Assembly: GCA_001916055.1 (NCBI GenBank)
Contig: MNRR01000027.1
Coordinates: 722 to 37,943 of the forward strand
Direction: 5' to 3'
From: Clostridium sp. 28_12
GTDB taxonomy: Bacteria > Bacillota > Clostridia > TANB77 > CAG-508
Length of the DNA: 37,222 nt
Under the pieces are notes generated by a model. The model ran no database searches. It worked only from the letters and a program-made list of their open reading frames with translations, and was not told the DNA's origin. The position numbers and the translations under genes were made by a program. Positions 29,304-36,834 of the stretch are shown one piece after another. Numbering within the stretch: position 1 is the stretch's first letter; each line of letters begins with the position of its first letter.

Positions 29304-29333
29304 TAGTATTTCTAAGTTTGAGGTTCTTATTCA
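29304..29333 (-). promoter_or_regulatory. Possible sigma-G promoter of gpr
   Basis: On the minus strand, TGAATA (29328-29333), 17 nt, AATACTA (29304-29310) matches the forespore sigma-G pattern GHATR-N17/18-CATWHTA in all but one position. It fills the 59-nt gap between aspS and gpr. Confidence 0.5.
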
Positions 29334-29335
29334 TG

Positions 29336-31087
29336 TTATTTTTTTATGTCAATTTTTATATGAACATCTCTAAGTTGATCTTTATTTACATTTCCTGGTG
29401 CTCCCATCATCAAATCTTCTGCTTTACTATTTAGTGGAAATGCTATAACTTCTTTTATGCTATATGAATCTGTTAAAAGCATCAACATTCTGTCTACACC
29501 TGGTGCAATTCCTGCATGTGGTGGTGCTCCAAATTGAAATGCTGTATATAAAGCTCCGAATTTTGTTTTTACTTCTTCCTCTGTATATCCTGCCATTTCA
29601 AACGCTTTTAGCATGATATTAATATCATGATTTCTTACAGCTCCTGATGATAACTCTATTCCATTACATACTAAATCATATTGATATGCTAAAATATCTA
29701 ATGGTTCTTGATTTTCTAATGCTTCTAATCCACCTTGAGGCATTGAAAATGGATTGTGACTAAATTGAATTTTATCATGTTCATCTATTTCAAACATTGG
29801 AAAATCTACTATCCAACAAAATTCAAACTTATTGTTATCAATTAAGTTTAGTCTTTTACCAAGTTCAGTCCTTATTTGTCCTGCCAGTTCAGTTGCTCTT
29901 TTTTCATTATCTGCTATAAAGAAAATTGTATCATTTTTTTGCAAATCTGCAATTTCTAATAGTTTTTTCTTTAATTCTTCTGGAATGAATTTGTCTATCG
30001 GACCTTTAAATATCACATCTTCTTGAACTTCTAAATATCCAAGTCCACCCATTCCAATTGACATTGCATAATTAAGCATTTTTTCATGAAATCCTTTTGA
30101 CATATGTCCATTTACTTTTATTGCTCTTACTGTTCTATTTATAAATGGCTTAAATGTACATTTATTAAAAAATTCTGATAAGTCTATTATAAATAATGGA
30201 TTTCTTAAATCTGGTTTATCTGAGCCATATTTTAGCATTGCTTCTTTGTAAGTAATCCTTTTAAATGGTGCTTCTGAAATTTGTTTATCGGAGAATTTTT
30301 TAAATGTGTTATATATTACTGGCTCAACTACTTGGAATACATCTTCTTGAGTAGCAAAACTCATTTCCATATCTAATTGATAGAATTCTCCTGGTGCTCT
30401 ATCTGCTCTTGCGTCTTCATCTCTAAAGCATGGTGCTATTTGAAAATATTTATCTATTCCTGATACCATAAGTAATTGTTTGAATTGTTGTGGTGCTTGT
30501 GGTAGTGCATAGAATTTTCCAGGATGTAGACGGCTTGGAACTAAATAGTCTCTTGCACCTTCTGGTGATGAGCTTGTTAAAATTGGTGTTTGCACTTCCA
30601 AGAAACCTTGTTCTATCATTTGAGTTCTTAAAAATTGTATAACACTTGCTCTTAATTTTAAGTTATTTTTTAATCTTTCACTTCTCAAATCTAAAAATCT
30701 ATATTGAAGTCTTAAATCTTCACGTACTTCTTGATTTTCATTTACTTCAAAAGGTAGATTTTTTGTTCTTTTCCCTAGTACTTTTATTTCTTCTATACGA
30801 ATTTCTACAAGTCCTGTTTTAATTTTTGTATTTATAGTTTCTTCATCACGTTTACGTACTGTACCATAAACAGTAACAGTTGATTCTATTGGAATATGTG
30901 ATGCAAAATCTACATCTTCTGTTTTTCCAGAAGTAACTACCTGCGTTATTCCATACATATCTCTAATATCTAAAAATACTAACCCTCCAAAGTCTCTTAT
31001 TGTTTCTACCCATCCTGCGATTCTTACTTTTTTTCCTACATCTTCTAAACTTATTTCATTACAATTATGTGTCCTATACTCGTTCAT
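29336..31087 (-). CDS. aspS: Aspartate--tRNA ligase (AspRS)
   Basis: This class II synthetase charges tRNA-Asp. The 583-residue length is that of bacterial AspRS. An N-terminal OB-fold anticodon domain (VRIAGWVETIRDFGGLVFLDIRD) is followed by motif 1 and 2 regions (FLEVQTPILTSSSPEGARDYLVPSR; FRDEDARADRAPGEFYQLDMEMSF), a GAD insert and the C-terminal motif 3 (GIAPGVDRMLMLL). Whether it is discriminating (Asp only) cannot be settled here. It is controlled by the aspartate T-box directly upstream. gpr follows. Confidence 0.98.
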   Translation of the reverse strand: MNEYRTHNCNEISLEDVGKKVRIAGWVETIRDFGGLVFLDIRDMYGITQVVTSGKTEDVDFASHIPIESTVTVYGTVRKRDEETINTKIKTGLVEIRIEEIKVLGKRTKNLPFEVNENQEVREDLRLQYRFLDLRSERLKNNLKLRASVIQFLRTQMIEQGFLEVQTPILTSSSPEGARDYLVPSRLHPGKFYALPQAPQQFKQLLMVSGIDKYFQIAPCFRDEDARADRAPGEFYQLDMEMSFATQEDVFQVVEPVIYNTFKKFSDKQISEAPFKRITYKEAMLKYGSDKPDLRNPLFIIDLSEFFNKCTFKPFINRTVRAIKVNGHMSKGFHEKMLNYAMSIGMGGLGYLEVQEDVIFKGPIDKFIPEELKKKLLEIADLQKNDTIFFIADNEKRATELAGQIRTELGKRLNLIDNNKFEFCWIVDFPMFEIDEHDKIQFSHNPFSMPQGGLEALENQEPLDILAYQYDLVCNGIELSSGAVRNHDINIMLKAFEMAGYTEEEVKTKFGALYTAFQFGAPPHAGIAPGVDRMLMLLTDSYSIKEVIAFPLNSKAEDLMMGAPGNVNKDQLRDVHIKIDIKK

Positions 31088-31177
31088 GCTATCTCTTTCC
31101 TTTCAAAAATTTACGTTGTTTGCATCGCCTGTTTAGTTTTCTTTTTCATAGTTATCTATCAGAAACTAATCAAATTC

Positions 31178-31403
31178 AAAAATTCGCCCCTGCATTAATA
31201 ATTTATTACTAATGCAGGGACGAATCATATCCGCGGTGCCACCCAGCTTGAAAATTAAACTTTCCACTTTATTAATATTGCTCCAATGTATTTCACTTTA
31301 TTAGGTTGTCCGTAAAGGGCTTACAGCCTCTGACCCTTTTTCTCTTTTCGTTACTTCTAATAGCTTTGCATTGTACTAACGCAATTCGTTTTTATTTATT
31401 ATA
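31178..31403 (-). promoter_or_regulatory. T-box riboswitch leader of aspS, Asp (GAC) specifier
   Basis: On the minus strand the canonical T-box GGGTGGCACCGCGG (31231-31244) is followed by a terminator with arms TTCGTCCCTGCATTA and TTAATGCAGGGGCGAA and a T5 run (about 31180-31226). Stem I has paired bases CAATG/CATTG, a GTGA kink-turn element, the helix TATTAG/CTAATA, an AGTA on the 5' side of the specifier loop and GAC on its 3' side (31308-31310). Uncharged tRNA-Asp would favour the antiterminator and so raise aspS expression. Confidence 0.92.
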
Positions 31404-31409
31404 CGCTTT

Positions 31410-31438
31410 ATTTTACACACTATTCTTTTTGTTGTCAA
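31410..31438 (-). promoter_or_regulatory. Sigma-A promoter of aspS
   Basis: Minus-strand TTGACA (31433-31438), 17 nt with TGTG before TAAAAT (31410-31415). It starts the T-box leader near 31403, right after the fhs stop. Confidence 0.82.
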
Positions 31439-31444
31439 GTTTTT

Positions 31445-33106
31445 TTAAAAAATTCCTGTAATTTTTCTATTTTCATCAATATCTATTGACTCTGCCGCAG
31501 GGATTTTAGGTAATCCTGGCATCGTCATTATTTTTCCTGCTAGTACTACAATAAAGCCAGCTCCTGCTTTTAATTCTACATCTCTTACATTGATTTCAAA
31601 AGGCTCATCACACTCTAAATTTTTAGCATCATCTGATAATGAATATTGTGTTTTGGCTATACATATAGGAAGATTTCCATAACCCATTTCTTCTATTTTT
31701 TCTATTTTCTTTGTTACATCTTCTGGATAAATTACCCCTTTGGCTCCATATATTCTCATTGCTACATTATTTATTTTTTCCACGATTGTTTCTTTCAAAC
31801 TATACATGTATTCAAATTCTGTTTCTTTTTCTGCTACTTCTATAATCTTATTAGAGATATCAATTGCTCCTTCTCCGCCTTTAGCCCAGCTTTCGACTAC
31901 GCTTGACATTATTTTTCTTTTCTCTAGCTCGTTCTGTACAAACTCTATCTCTTTTTCAGAATCTGTATTATATTTATTTATTGCAACAATTATATTTAGT
32001 CCAAACTTTCCTCTTATATTATCAACATGTTTATATAAATTACTCATTCCTTTTTCTAATGCTTCCATATTTTCTTCAAGGATATGTTCTTTTGAAACTC
32101 CACCATGGTATTTTAGAGCTTTTATTGTTGCAACACATATAACAACATTAGGTTGAATATTGGCCTGTCTGCACTTTATATCTAAGAATTTTTCTGCACC
32201 TAAGTCTGCTCCAAATCCAGCCTCTGTAATAGCATAATCGGCTAGTTTCATTGCTGTTTTTGTAGCAATTATTGAATTGCATCCATGTGCTATATTTGCA
32301 AATGGACCACCATGTATTATCGCAGGTGAATGTTCTAGTGTTTGAACTAAATTTGGTTTTATTGCATCTTTTAGTAAAACTGCCATTGCTCCTTCTGCTT
32401 TTAAGTCTTTAGCAAATATTGGATTGTTTTTCTGGTTATATCCTATAACTATATTTCCTAATCTATTTTTCAAATCCTCAATATCTGTTGCCAAACACAA
32501 AATTGCCATAACCTCTGAAGCAACAGTTATATCAAAAGCATCTTCTCTAGGTATAATATTTTTTTCTCCTGATAATCCTGTATTTACTCTTCTTAATTGT
32601 CTATCATTTAGGTCTAAACACCTTTTCCATACTACTTTTTCAATTCCTAATTGATTTCCATAATAGATATGATTATCTATCATTGCTGATAATAAATTAT
32701 TAGCAGCTGTTATTGCATGAATGTCTCCTGTAAAATGTAAGTTTATATCTTCCATAGGTGCAACTTGGGCATGTCCTCCTCCTGTTGCTCCTCCTTTTAT
32801 TCCAAATACAGGTCCTAATGATGGTTCTCTTAATGCTAATATTGATTTTTTTCCTATTTTTCTTAATCCATCAGCTATTGCTATTGATATTGTTGTTTTT
32901 CCTTCGCCTAAAGGTGTAGGGCTCATAGCTGTAACTAAGATCAATTTACCATTTTCTTTGTCTTTTAGCTTTTCATATAATTTATCAGAAATCTTGGCTT
33001 TATATTTTCCATAAACTTCTATTTCATCTTCTGGTATATCTATTTCTTTTGCAATTTCTGTTATCTTCTTTAGTTCTGTATTTTCAGCAATTTCAATATC
33101 TGTCAT
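31445..33106 (-). CDS. fhs: Formate--tetrahydrofolate ligase
   Basis: This enzyme makes 10-formyl-tetrahydrofolate from formate, ATP and THF for one-carbon metabolism. The 553 residues match the family. The ATP loop is TPLGEGKTT (64-72), followed by LREPSLGPVFGIKGGATGGGHAQV-like sequence, NLHFTGDIHAI, FGADLGAEKFLDIKCR, KYNTDSEKEI and GNLPICIAKTQYSLSDD. A complete Wood-Ljungdahl pathway cannot be inferred from this gene alone. The start follows AGAAAGGAATG. It is the last gene of the run that begins with asp23 and lies 28 nt behind the PAP2-like gene. Confidence 0.98.
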   Translation of the reverse strand: MTDIEIAENTELKKITEIAKEIDIPEDEIEVYGKYKAKISDKLYEKLKDKENGKLILVTAMSPTPLGEGKTTISIAIADGLRKIGKKSILALREPSLGPVFGIKGGATGGGHAQVAPMEDINLHFTGDIHAITAANNLLSAMIDNHIYYGNQLGIEKVVWKRCLDLNDRQLRRVNTGLSGEKNIIPREDAFDITVASEVMAILCLATDIEDLKNRLGNIVIGYNQKNNPIFAKDLKAEGAMAVLLKDAIKPNLVQTLEHSPAIIHGGPFANIAHGCNSIIATKTAMKLADYAITEAGFGADLGAEKFLDIKCRQANIQPNVVICVATIKALKYHGGVSKEHILEENMEALEKGMSNLYKHVDNIRGKFGLNIIVAINKYNTDSEKEIEFVQNELEKRKIMSSVVESWAKGGEGAIDISNKIIEVAEKETEFEYMYSLKETIVEKINNVAMRIYGAKGVIYPEDVTKKIEKIEEMGYGNLPICIAKTQYSLSDDAKNLECDEPFEINVRDVELKAGAGFIVVLAGKIMTMPGLPKIPAAESIDIDENRKITGIF

Positions 33107-33134
33107 TTTAACCTCATTCCTTTCTTAAAATACA

Positions 33135-33575
33135 TTAACCAAGTATTCCAACTATAATTCCAATTGCTGCTCCAACTATAACTTGCAATGGTGTATGTCC
33201 TAATACTTCTACAAGTCTTTCTTGAACTTCAACTCCTGTAAGTCCTGGTGTTTCTACAATTTTATTTAATAAATGTGCTTGCTTTCCAGCAGCTCTTCTT
33301 ACTCCTGCTGCATCATACATTACTACCATTGCAAAAATCGTTGCCATTGCAAACATAATGCTGTCAACACCTTCACTTTTTCCTATTAATGTAGCTAAAC
33401 ATGTCACAACTGCTGAATGTGAACTTGGCATTCCTCCTGCTCCTAGTATTCTTTTAAAGTTAAATTTTTTAGTTGTTACTAAATCATATATTACTTTAAA
33501 TGTTTGTATACAAAACCATACTAAAAATGGTAAATATAAATATTTATTTGTGATTGCTTTTTGTAAGTTATTCAT
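33135..33575 (-). CDS. Divergent PAP2 family membrane protein (YuiD-like, DUF212)
   Basis: The 146-residue protein has about four membrane helices and the two signatures of the group: GGMPSSHSAVVTCLA (residues 47-61) and VMYDAAGVRRAAGKQA (about 84-99). These resemble the phosphatase motifs of PAP2 enzymes but are diverged; a phosphatase or polyprenyl-phosphate role is plausible and unproven. The ribosome binding site is AAAAGGGGAAAA. It lies between xseB and fhs with short gaps, as part of the nusB-xse run. Confidence 0.92.
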   Translation of the reverse strand: MNNLQKAITNKYLYLPFLVWFCIQTFKVIYDLVTTKKFNFKRILGAGGMPSSHSAVVTCLATLIGKSEGVDSIMFAMATIFAMVVMYDAAGVRRAAGKQAHLLNKIVETPGLTGVEVQERLVEVLGHTPLQVIVGAAIGIIVGILG

Positions 33576-33590
33576 TGTTTTTCCCCTTTT

Positions 33591-33812
33591 TTATTCTGTT
33601 TCAAATTCTTCTTCTTTTAATTCTCCATCTTCTTCTAAAAGAATTGTAATTTTCTTTTCTGCATCTTCTAATATATTGTTACATTGTTTTGCAATTTTCA
33701 TTCCTTCTTCAAATTTTTTCACAGACTCGTCTAAATTCAAATTTCCATTTTCTAATTCTGTAACAATTGTTTCTAATTTTTTCATTGATTCTTCAAAGTT
33801 TTCTTTTGCCAT
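33591..33812 (-). CDS. xseB: Exodeoxyribonuclease VII small subunit
   Basis: This 73-residue helical protein has the XseB pattern: FEESMKKLETIVTELENGNLNLDESVKKFEEGMKIAKQCNNIL, then an acidic tail. Several copies bind one XseA to form exonuclease VII, which trims single-stranded DNA. The ribosome binding site is TAAGGAGAATG. It usually follows xseA directly; here a gene for a membrane-anchored protein lies between them. Confidence 0.96.
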   Translation of the reverse strand: MAKENFEESMKKLETIVTELENGNLNLDESVKKFEEGMKIAKQCNNILEDAEKKITILLEEDGELKEEEFETE

Positions 33813-33833
33813 TTTTTAACCATTCTCCTTACT

Positions 33834-34295
33834 TTAATATTCACTTATTGTCCAATTTTCAGTATCAACTTCATACCATTGAATAACAGTAGCATCTTTT
33901 TTTACTGCTACATAATATTTATTATTTTTCTTTTCTTCAATACTAAATGATGCTGAATCATCATCGCCCCATTCCTTTTTAGCTAGAGCTATTGATTTTG
34001 CATCTTTATCTTCTTTTTGTGTTTCATTTTCTTTGCTTTCTTCTACTTGAGTTTCTTTCTCTTCTTCTCCAACATAGTCATCTTTTTCAGGTTCTTCTGT
34101 AGTTTCGGTAGGTGCCTCCTCTTTTGGTTCAGTATTTGCTACTTCGTTTTGTTTTACTGTTGGAGCTTTTATTGCTTCAACTGCTTTTTTATTTTCTTTT
34201 ATTCTTTCTTCATACACAGTTGAGCCAACCAATGCAGCTAATCCTAATAATGCTAAAATAATTATAATTGTTAATATTGTCTGTTGTTTTTTCAT
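33834..34295 (-). CDS. Membrane-anchored protein with acidic linker and small C-terminal domain
   Basis: The layout is a signal anchor (residues about 5-25), a linker of about 70 residues made mostly of E, K, T and P, and a compact C-terminal domain of about 55 residues: AKKEWGDDDSASFSIEEKKNNKYYVAVKK...TVIQWYEVDTENWTISEY. That last part has the size and strand pattern of a PepSY-like or similar small beta domain. The start is the ATG behind AGAAAGGAAGAAG; the open frame upstream of it is repeat sequence. It is inserted between xseA and xseB. Function is unknown, possibly inhibitory or surface binding. Confidence 0.75.
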   Translation of the reverse strand: MKKQQTILTIIIILALLGLAALVGSTVYEERIKENKKAVEAIKAPTVKQNEVANTEPKEEAPTETTEEPEKDDYVGEEEKETQVEESKENETQKEDKDAKSIALAKKEWGDDDSASFSIEEKKNNKYYVAVKKDATVIQWYEVDTENWTISEY

Positions 34296-34322
34296 TACTT
34301 CTTCCTTTCTGCACATTTTAAT

Positions 34323-34352
34323 GCACATTTTAAAACGCAAATAATCGGTGCA
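34323..34352 (-). repeat. 30-nt palindrome-ended repeat, single diverged unit (site 5)
   Basis: Exactly 30 nt, GCAC at one end and GTGCA at the other. Its reverse complement aligns with the 27038-27067 unit (GCACCGATTATT...ATGTGC) with several core changes. A partial GCACATTTTAAT lies just before it at 34311-34322. It sits in the gap between xseA and the following gene. Confidence 0.7.
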
Positions 34353-34365
34353 ACTGGCAAATCAA

Positions 34366-35553
34366 TTAGCAAATTATCGCATCTTTTTCGCCATCTGAAA
34401 ATTTCAATTTTACTTTATCATCTTTTTTTAACTCTTTTGCACTTTTCACAATTTTGTTGTCTTTCTCTGTTAAAGAATATCCTCTTGTTAATGTTTTTAA
34501 TGGACTTAGCGTGTCCAATTTGCTCACTAACTTAATATATGCTGATTGACTATCTTTATGTATTATTTTCATTTTATTTTCTAATCTTTGTACATATGAA
34601 TCTAATGTAACATCCATGTCTCTAATTTTTCTTAATGGGTCTGTAAAGACCCTAGATTTCATGCATTTTTCATATCTTAGCCTCATTAGCTCAATTTTCT
34701 TTTTTAGTGCTAATCTATATCTATTTTGATAATTGTTAATTTTTTGTTTTAACTCATACACATCTGGTACTGCTAATTCGGCTGCTGCTGATGGTGTTGG
34801 TGCTCTTAAATCCGCAACAAAATCTGCAATTGTAAAATCTGTTTCATGACCTACTGCTGAAATTATTGGAAGTTCTGAATCATATATTGCTCTTGCAACT
34901 ATTTCTTCATTAAATGGCCATAGGTCTTCCAGTGAACCTCCACCTCTACCTATTATAAGCACATCTGCAAGTTTTTTTTCATTCATTACTTTGATTTTTT
35001 CTGCAATTTTTTCTGCTGCACCAGGACCTTGTACAGGTACTGGTAATAATCGTATATACACATTTGGATTTCTTCTTGTTGATACATTTATTATATCTCT
35101 TATTACTGCTCCTGTTTGCGATGTTAATACTCCTACTACTTTAGGATACAATGGAATTGGCTTTTTATGTGATTCATCAAAAAGTCCTTCTGCTTCTAGT
35201 TTGGCTTTTAGCTGTTCAAATTGCTCGTGTAAATCTCCCATTCCATCTTCCATCATGCTTTTTACATATATTTGATATACTCCATCTCGTTCAAATACTG
35301 ACACAGAGCCAAAAACCATTACCTTCATTCCATCTTTTGGTTTAAAAGCTAGCCTTTCAGCATAGCTTTTAAACATTATACATTTTATCAACGAGTTTTC
35401 GTCTTTTAATGTAAAATATAGATGTCCTGTGTAATGGTTCTTAAAATTGGAGATTTCTCCTTTTACTAATATTGCTCCTAAGTTCTCATCTTCATCAAAT
35501 CTATCTTTTAGATATTTATTTAATTGTGTTACTGTTACTGCATTATATTTCAT
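34366..35553 (-). CDS. xseA: Exodeoxyribonuclease VII large subunit
   Basis: This is the catalytic subunit of exonuclease VII. The 395 residues carry an N-terminal OB-fold (VTQLNKYLKDRFDEDENLGAILVKGEISNFK; GHLYFTLKDENSLIKCIMF), the catalytic-domain landmarks VVGVLTSQTGAVIRDI and IIGRGGGSLEDLWPFN, SAVGHETDFTIADFVADLRAPTPSAAAE-type sequence, a long coiled coil and the C-terminal LTRGYSL. The start is the ATG behind GGGGAGAG; the in-frame TTG 6 codons upstream contains the ribosome binding site. It starts 21 nt behind nusB. Confidence 0.97.
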   Translation of the reverse strand: MKYNAVTVTQLNKYLKDRFDEDENLGAILVKGEISNFKNHYTGHLYFTLKDENSLIKCIMFKSYAERLAFKPKDGMKVMVFGSVSVFERDGVYQIYVKSMMEDGMGDLHEQFEQLKAKLEAEGLFDESHKKPIPLYPKVVGVLTSQTGAVIRDIINVSTRRNPNVYIRLLPVPVQGPGAAEKIAEKIKVMNEKKLADVLIIGRGGGSLEDLWPFNEEIVARAIYDSELPIISAVGHETDFTIADFVADLRAPTPSAAAELAVPDVYELKQKINNYQNRYRLALKKKIELMRLRYEKCMKSRVFTDPLRKIRDMDVTLDSYVQRLENKMKIIHKDSQSAYIKLVSKLDTLSPLKTLTRGYSLTEKDNKIVKSAKELKKDDKVKLKFSDGEKDAIIC

Positions 35554-35574
35554 TAGTATTTCTCTCCCCAAAAA

Positions 35575-35988
35575 TTATTGATTTTCTAATTCTTTTACTA
35601 CACTCGCTAAAATTCCATTTATGAAATTTTTAGATGTCTCTTCTCCATATTTTTTTGCTAATTCTAAACTTTCATTTATTGCTACTTTATATGGAATATT
35701 TTTATATTTTATTTCATATATAGCAAGTTTTAATAAACTTAAATCTATTTTTGATATTCTGTCGATTTTCCAATCAGCCTTTAGATTCTTTTCTATTAGC
35801 CCTTGTATTTCTACAATATTTTTGTTTATTCCTAAAATTGCATCTTTTATATATTCTTTTGCATCATTTTCTTCGATTTCATTACATTGAATATATAGTT
35901 CTACTTGTTCTTCTAACTCATCTACTTTTTGAATTTCTAAACTATATATTAATCTAAATGTTAGTTCTCTAATTGCTGATCTTTTCAT
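35575..35988 (-). CDS. nusB: Transcription antitermination factor NusB
   Basis: This all-helical protein binds boxA RNA with S10 in rRNA antitermination. The 137-residue length is normal. Signatures are [18 protein letters not shown] at the start, [37 protein letters not shown] sequence and [10 protein letters not shown] at the end. The ribosome binding site is weak (TGGAAAT). A much stronger AGGAGG lies 35 nt upstream in front of a tiny frame and a hairpin, so translation may depend on coupling. It sits in the asp23-nusB-xse run common in Firmicutes. Confidence 0.95.
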   Translation of the reverse strand: MKRSAIRELTFRLIYSLEIQKVDELEEQVELYIQCNEIEENDAKEYIKDAILGINKNIVEIQGLIEKNLKADWKIDRISKIDLSLLKLAIYEIKYKNIPYKVAINESLELAKKYGEETSKNFINGILASVVKELENQ

Positions 35989-36000
35989 TATTTCCAGCTT

Positions 36001-36022
36001 ATGCTAACCTAATTATTAGCAT
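36001..36022 (-). promoter_or_regulatory. Hairpin and seven-codon frame before nusB
   Basis: On the minus strand GAGGAGGAT is followed at once by ATG and six more codons (MLIIRLA, stop 35999-36001), ending 10 nt before nusB. ATGCTAA / TTAGCAT within it form a 7-bp hairpin. The site-to-ATG spacing is short (2 nt), so translation is uncertain. Confidence 0.35.
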
Positions 36023-36034
36023 ATCCTCCTCTCA

Positions 36035-36238
36035 TTATAATCTGTCTATAAATTGTTTTAATTTATCTTTTACTTCATCTTTGTTTTTTTGAACATAGTT
36101 TCCAACAAATGCACCTAATATTATAAGTACTATTGCTATAATAAGTTCATATAATCTTGTACATAATATTAAGATTGCAATTATCACTCCAATTATTGCT
36201 CCTAAATATTTAGATAAAAATTCTTTAAAACCTTCCAT
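36035..36238 (-). CDS. DUF2273 small membrane protein
   Basis: The 67-residue protein has two helices in one long hydrophobic stretch (about residues 10-50) with YLGAIIGVIIAILILC at the start and LIILGAFVGNYVQKNKDE after it, the DUF2273 pattern. It regularly stands between amaP and asp23 or nusB in Firmicutes and is thought to belong to the Asp23 membrane complex; direct evidence is limited. The gap to amaP is 12 nt. Confidence 0.9.
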   Translation of the reverse strand: MEGFKEFLSKYLGAIIGVIIAILILCTRLYELIIAIVLIILGAFVGNYVQKNKDEVKDKLKQFIDRL

Positions 36239-36250
36239 TTTTCTCTCATC

Positions 36251-36805
36251 CTATTCTTTACTTTTTTTGCCATCTTGTAAACTTGTTACTTTAACATTTA
36301 CTTCTTCAACCTCTAAATCTGATATCTTTTTTACTTCTTCTTTTATTTTTTTCTGTAAACTACTTGCTAATTCTTTTATTATGACATTTTCTCCAACTAC
36401 TAAAAATAGTGTTATTCTTAATTGATTTTCACTGTTTACATCTATCTTTGTATTGCATTGTTTTACTTTATCAAAACTAGCAACCGCATTTTTTACCATA
36501 TTATCAATTGATTCTTTGGATATCATTAATTGACCATTTTCATTTTTTAGTAATATTCCTTGTGTTTCTTTTACTCTTTCTTTTGATTTTTCATCAAAGA
36601 ACATGCATTTTATTGATAACAATATAAATACTATACTTACTCCTAAAGTTATTTTTGATGATAAATCTCCTGTTACTAACGCTTTTAACATTTCCATAAC
36701 TACATCAAAATCAATCCAGTTAAATATTAATAAACTTAGTACCACTGATATTAATAATATTATAAATGAATATACTATTAATGTAAATCTTTCTAAAAAT
36801 TTCAT
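36251..36805 (-). CDS. amaP: Alkaline shock response membrane anchor protein AmaP
   Basis: AmaP anchors Asp23 to the membrane. The 184 residues show two helices (about 10-30 and 50-67) and a C-terminal soluble domain (NGQLMISKESIDNMVKNAVASFDKV...ENQLRITLFLVVGENVII...VEEVNVKVTSL) of the Asp23-like fold, the usual AmaP layout. It lies between asp23 and the DUF2273 gene, all in one run, and probably shares the asp23 promoter outside the window. Confidence 0.93.
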   Translation of the reverse strand: MKFLERFTLIVYSFIILLISVVLSLLIFNWIDFDVVMEMLKALVTGDLSSKITLGVSIVFILLSIKCMFFDEKSKERVKETQGILLKNENGQLMISKESIDNMVKNAVASFDKVKQCNTKIDVNSENQLRITLFLVVGENVIIKELASSLQKKIKEEVKKISDLEVEEVNVKVTSLQDGKKSKE

Positions 36806-36834
36806 ATCAATTCTTCCTCTCTTGTTATATTTGA

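Noticed and set aside
34296..34340. 15-codon N-terminal extension of the protein between xseA and xseB
   Set aside because: Derived from the repeat-like sequence; the ATG at 34295 directly follows GAAAGGAAG.
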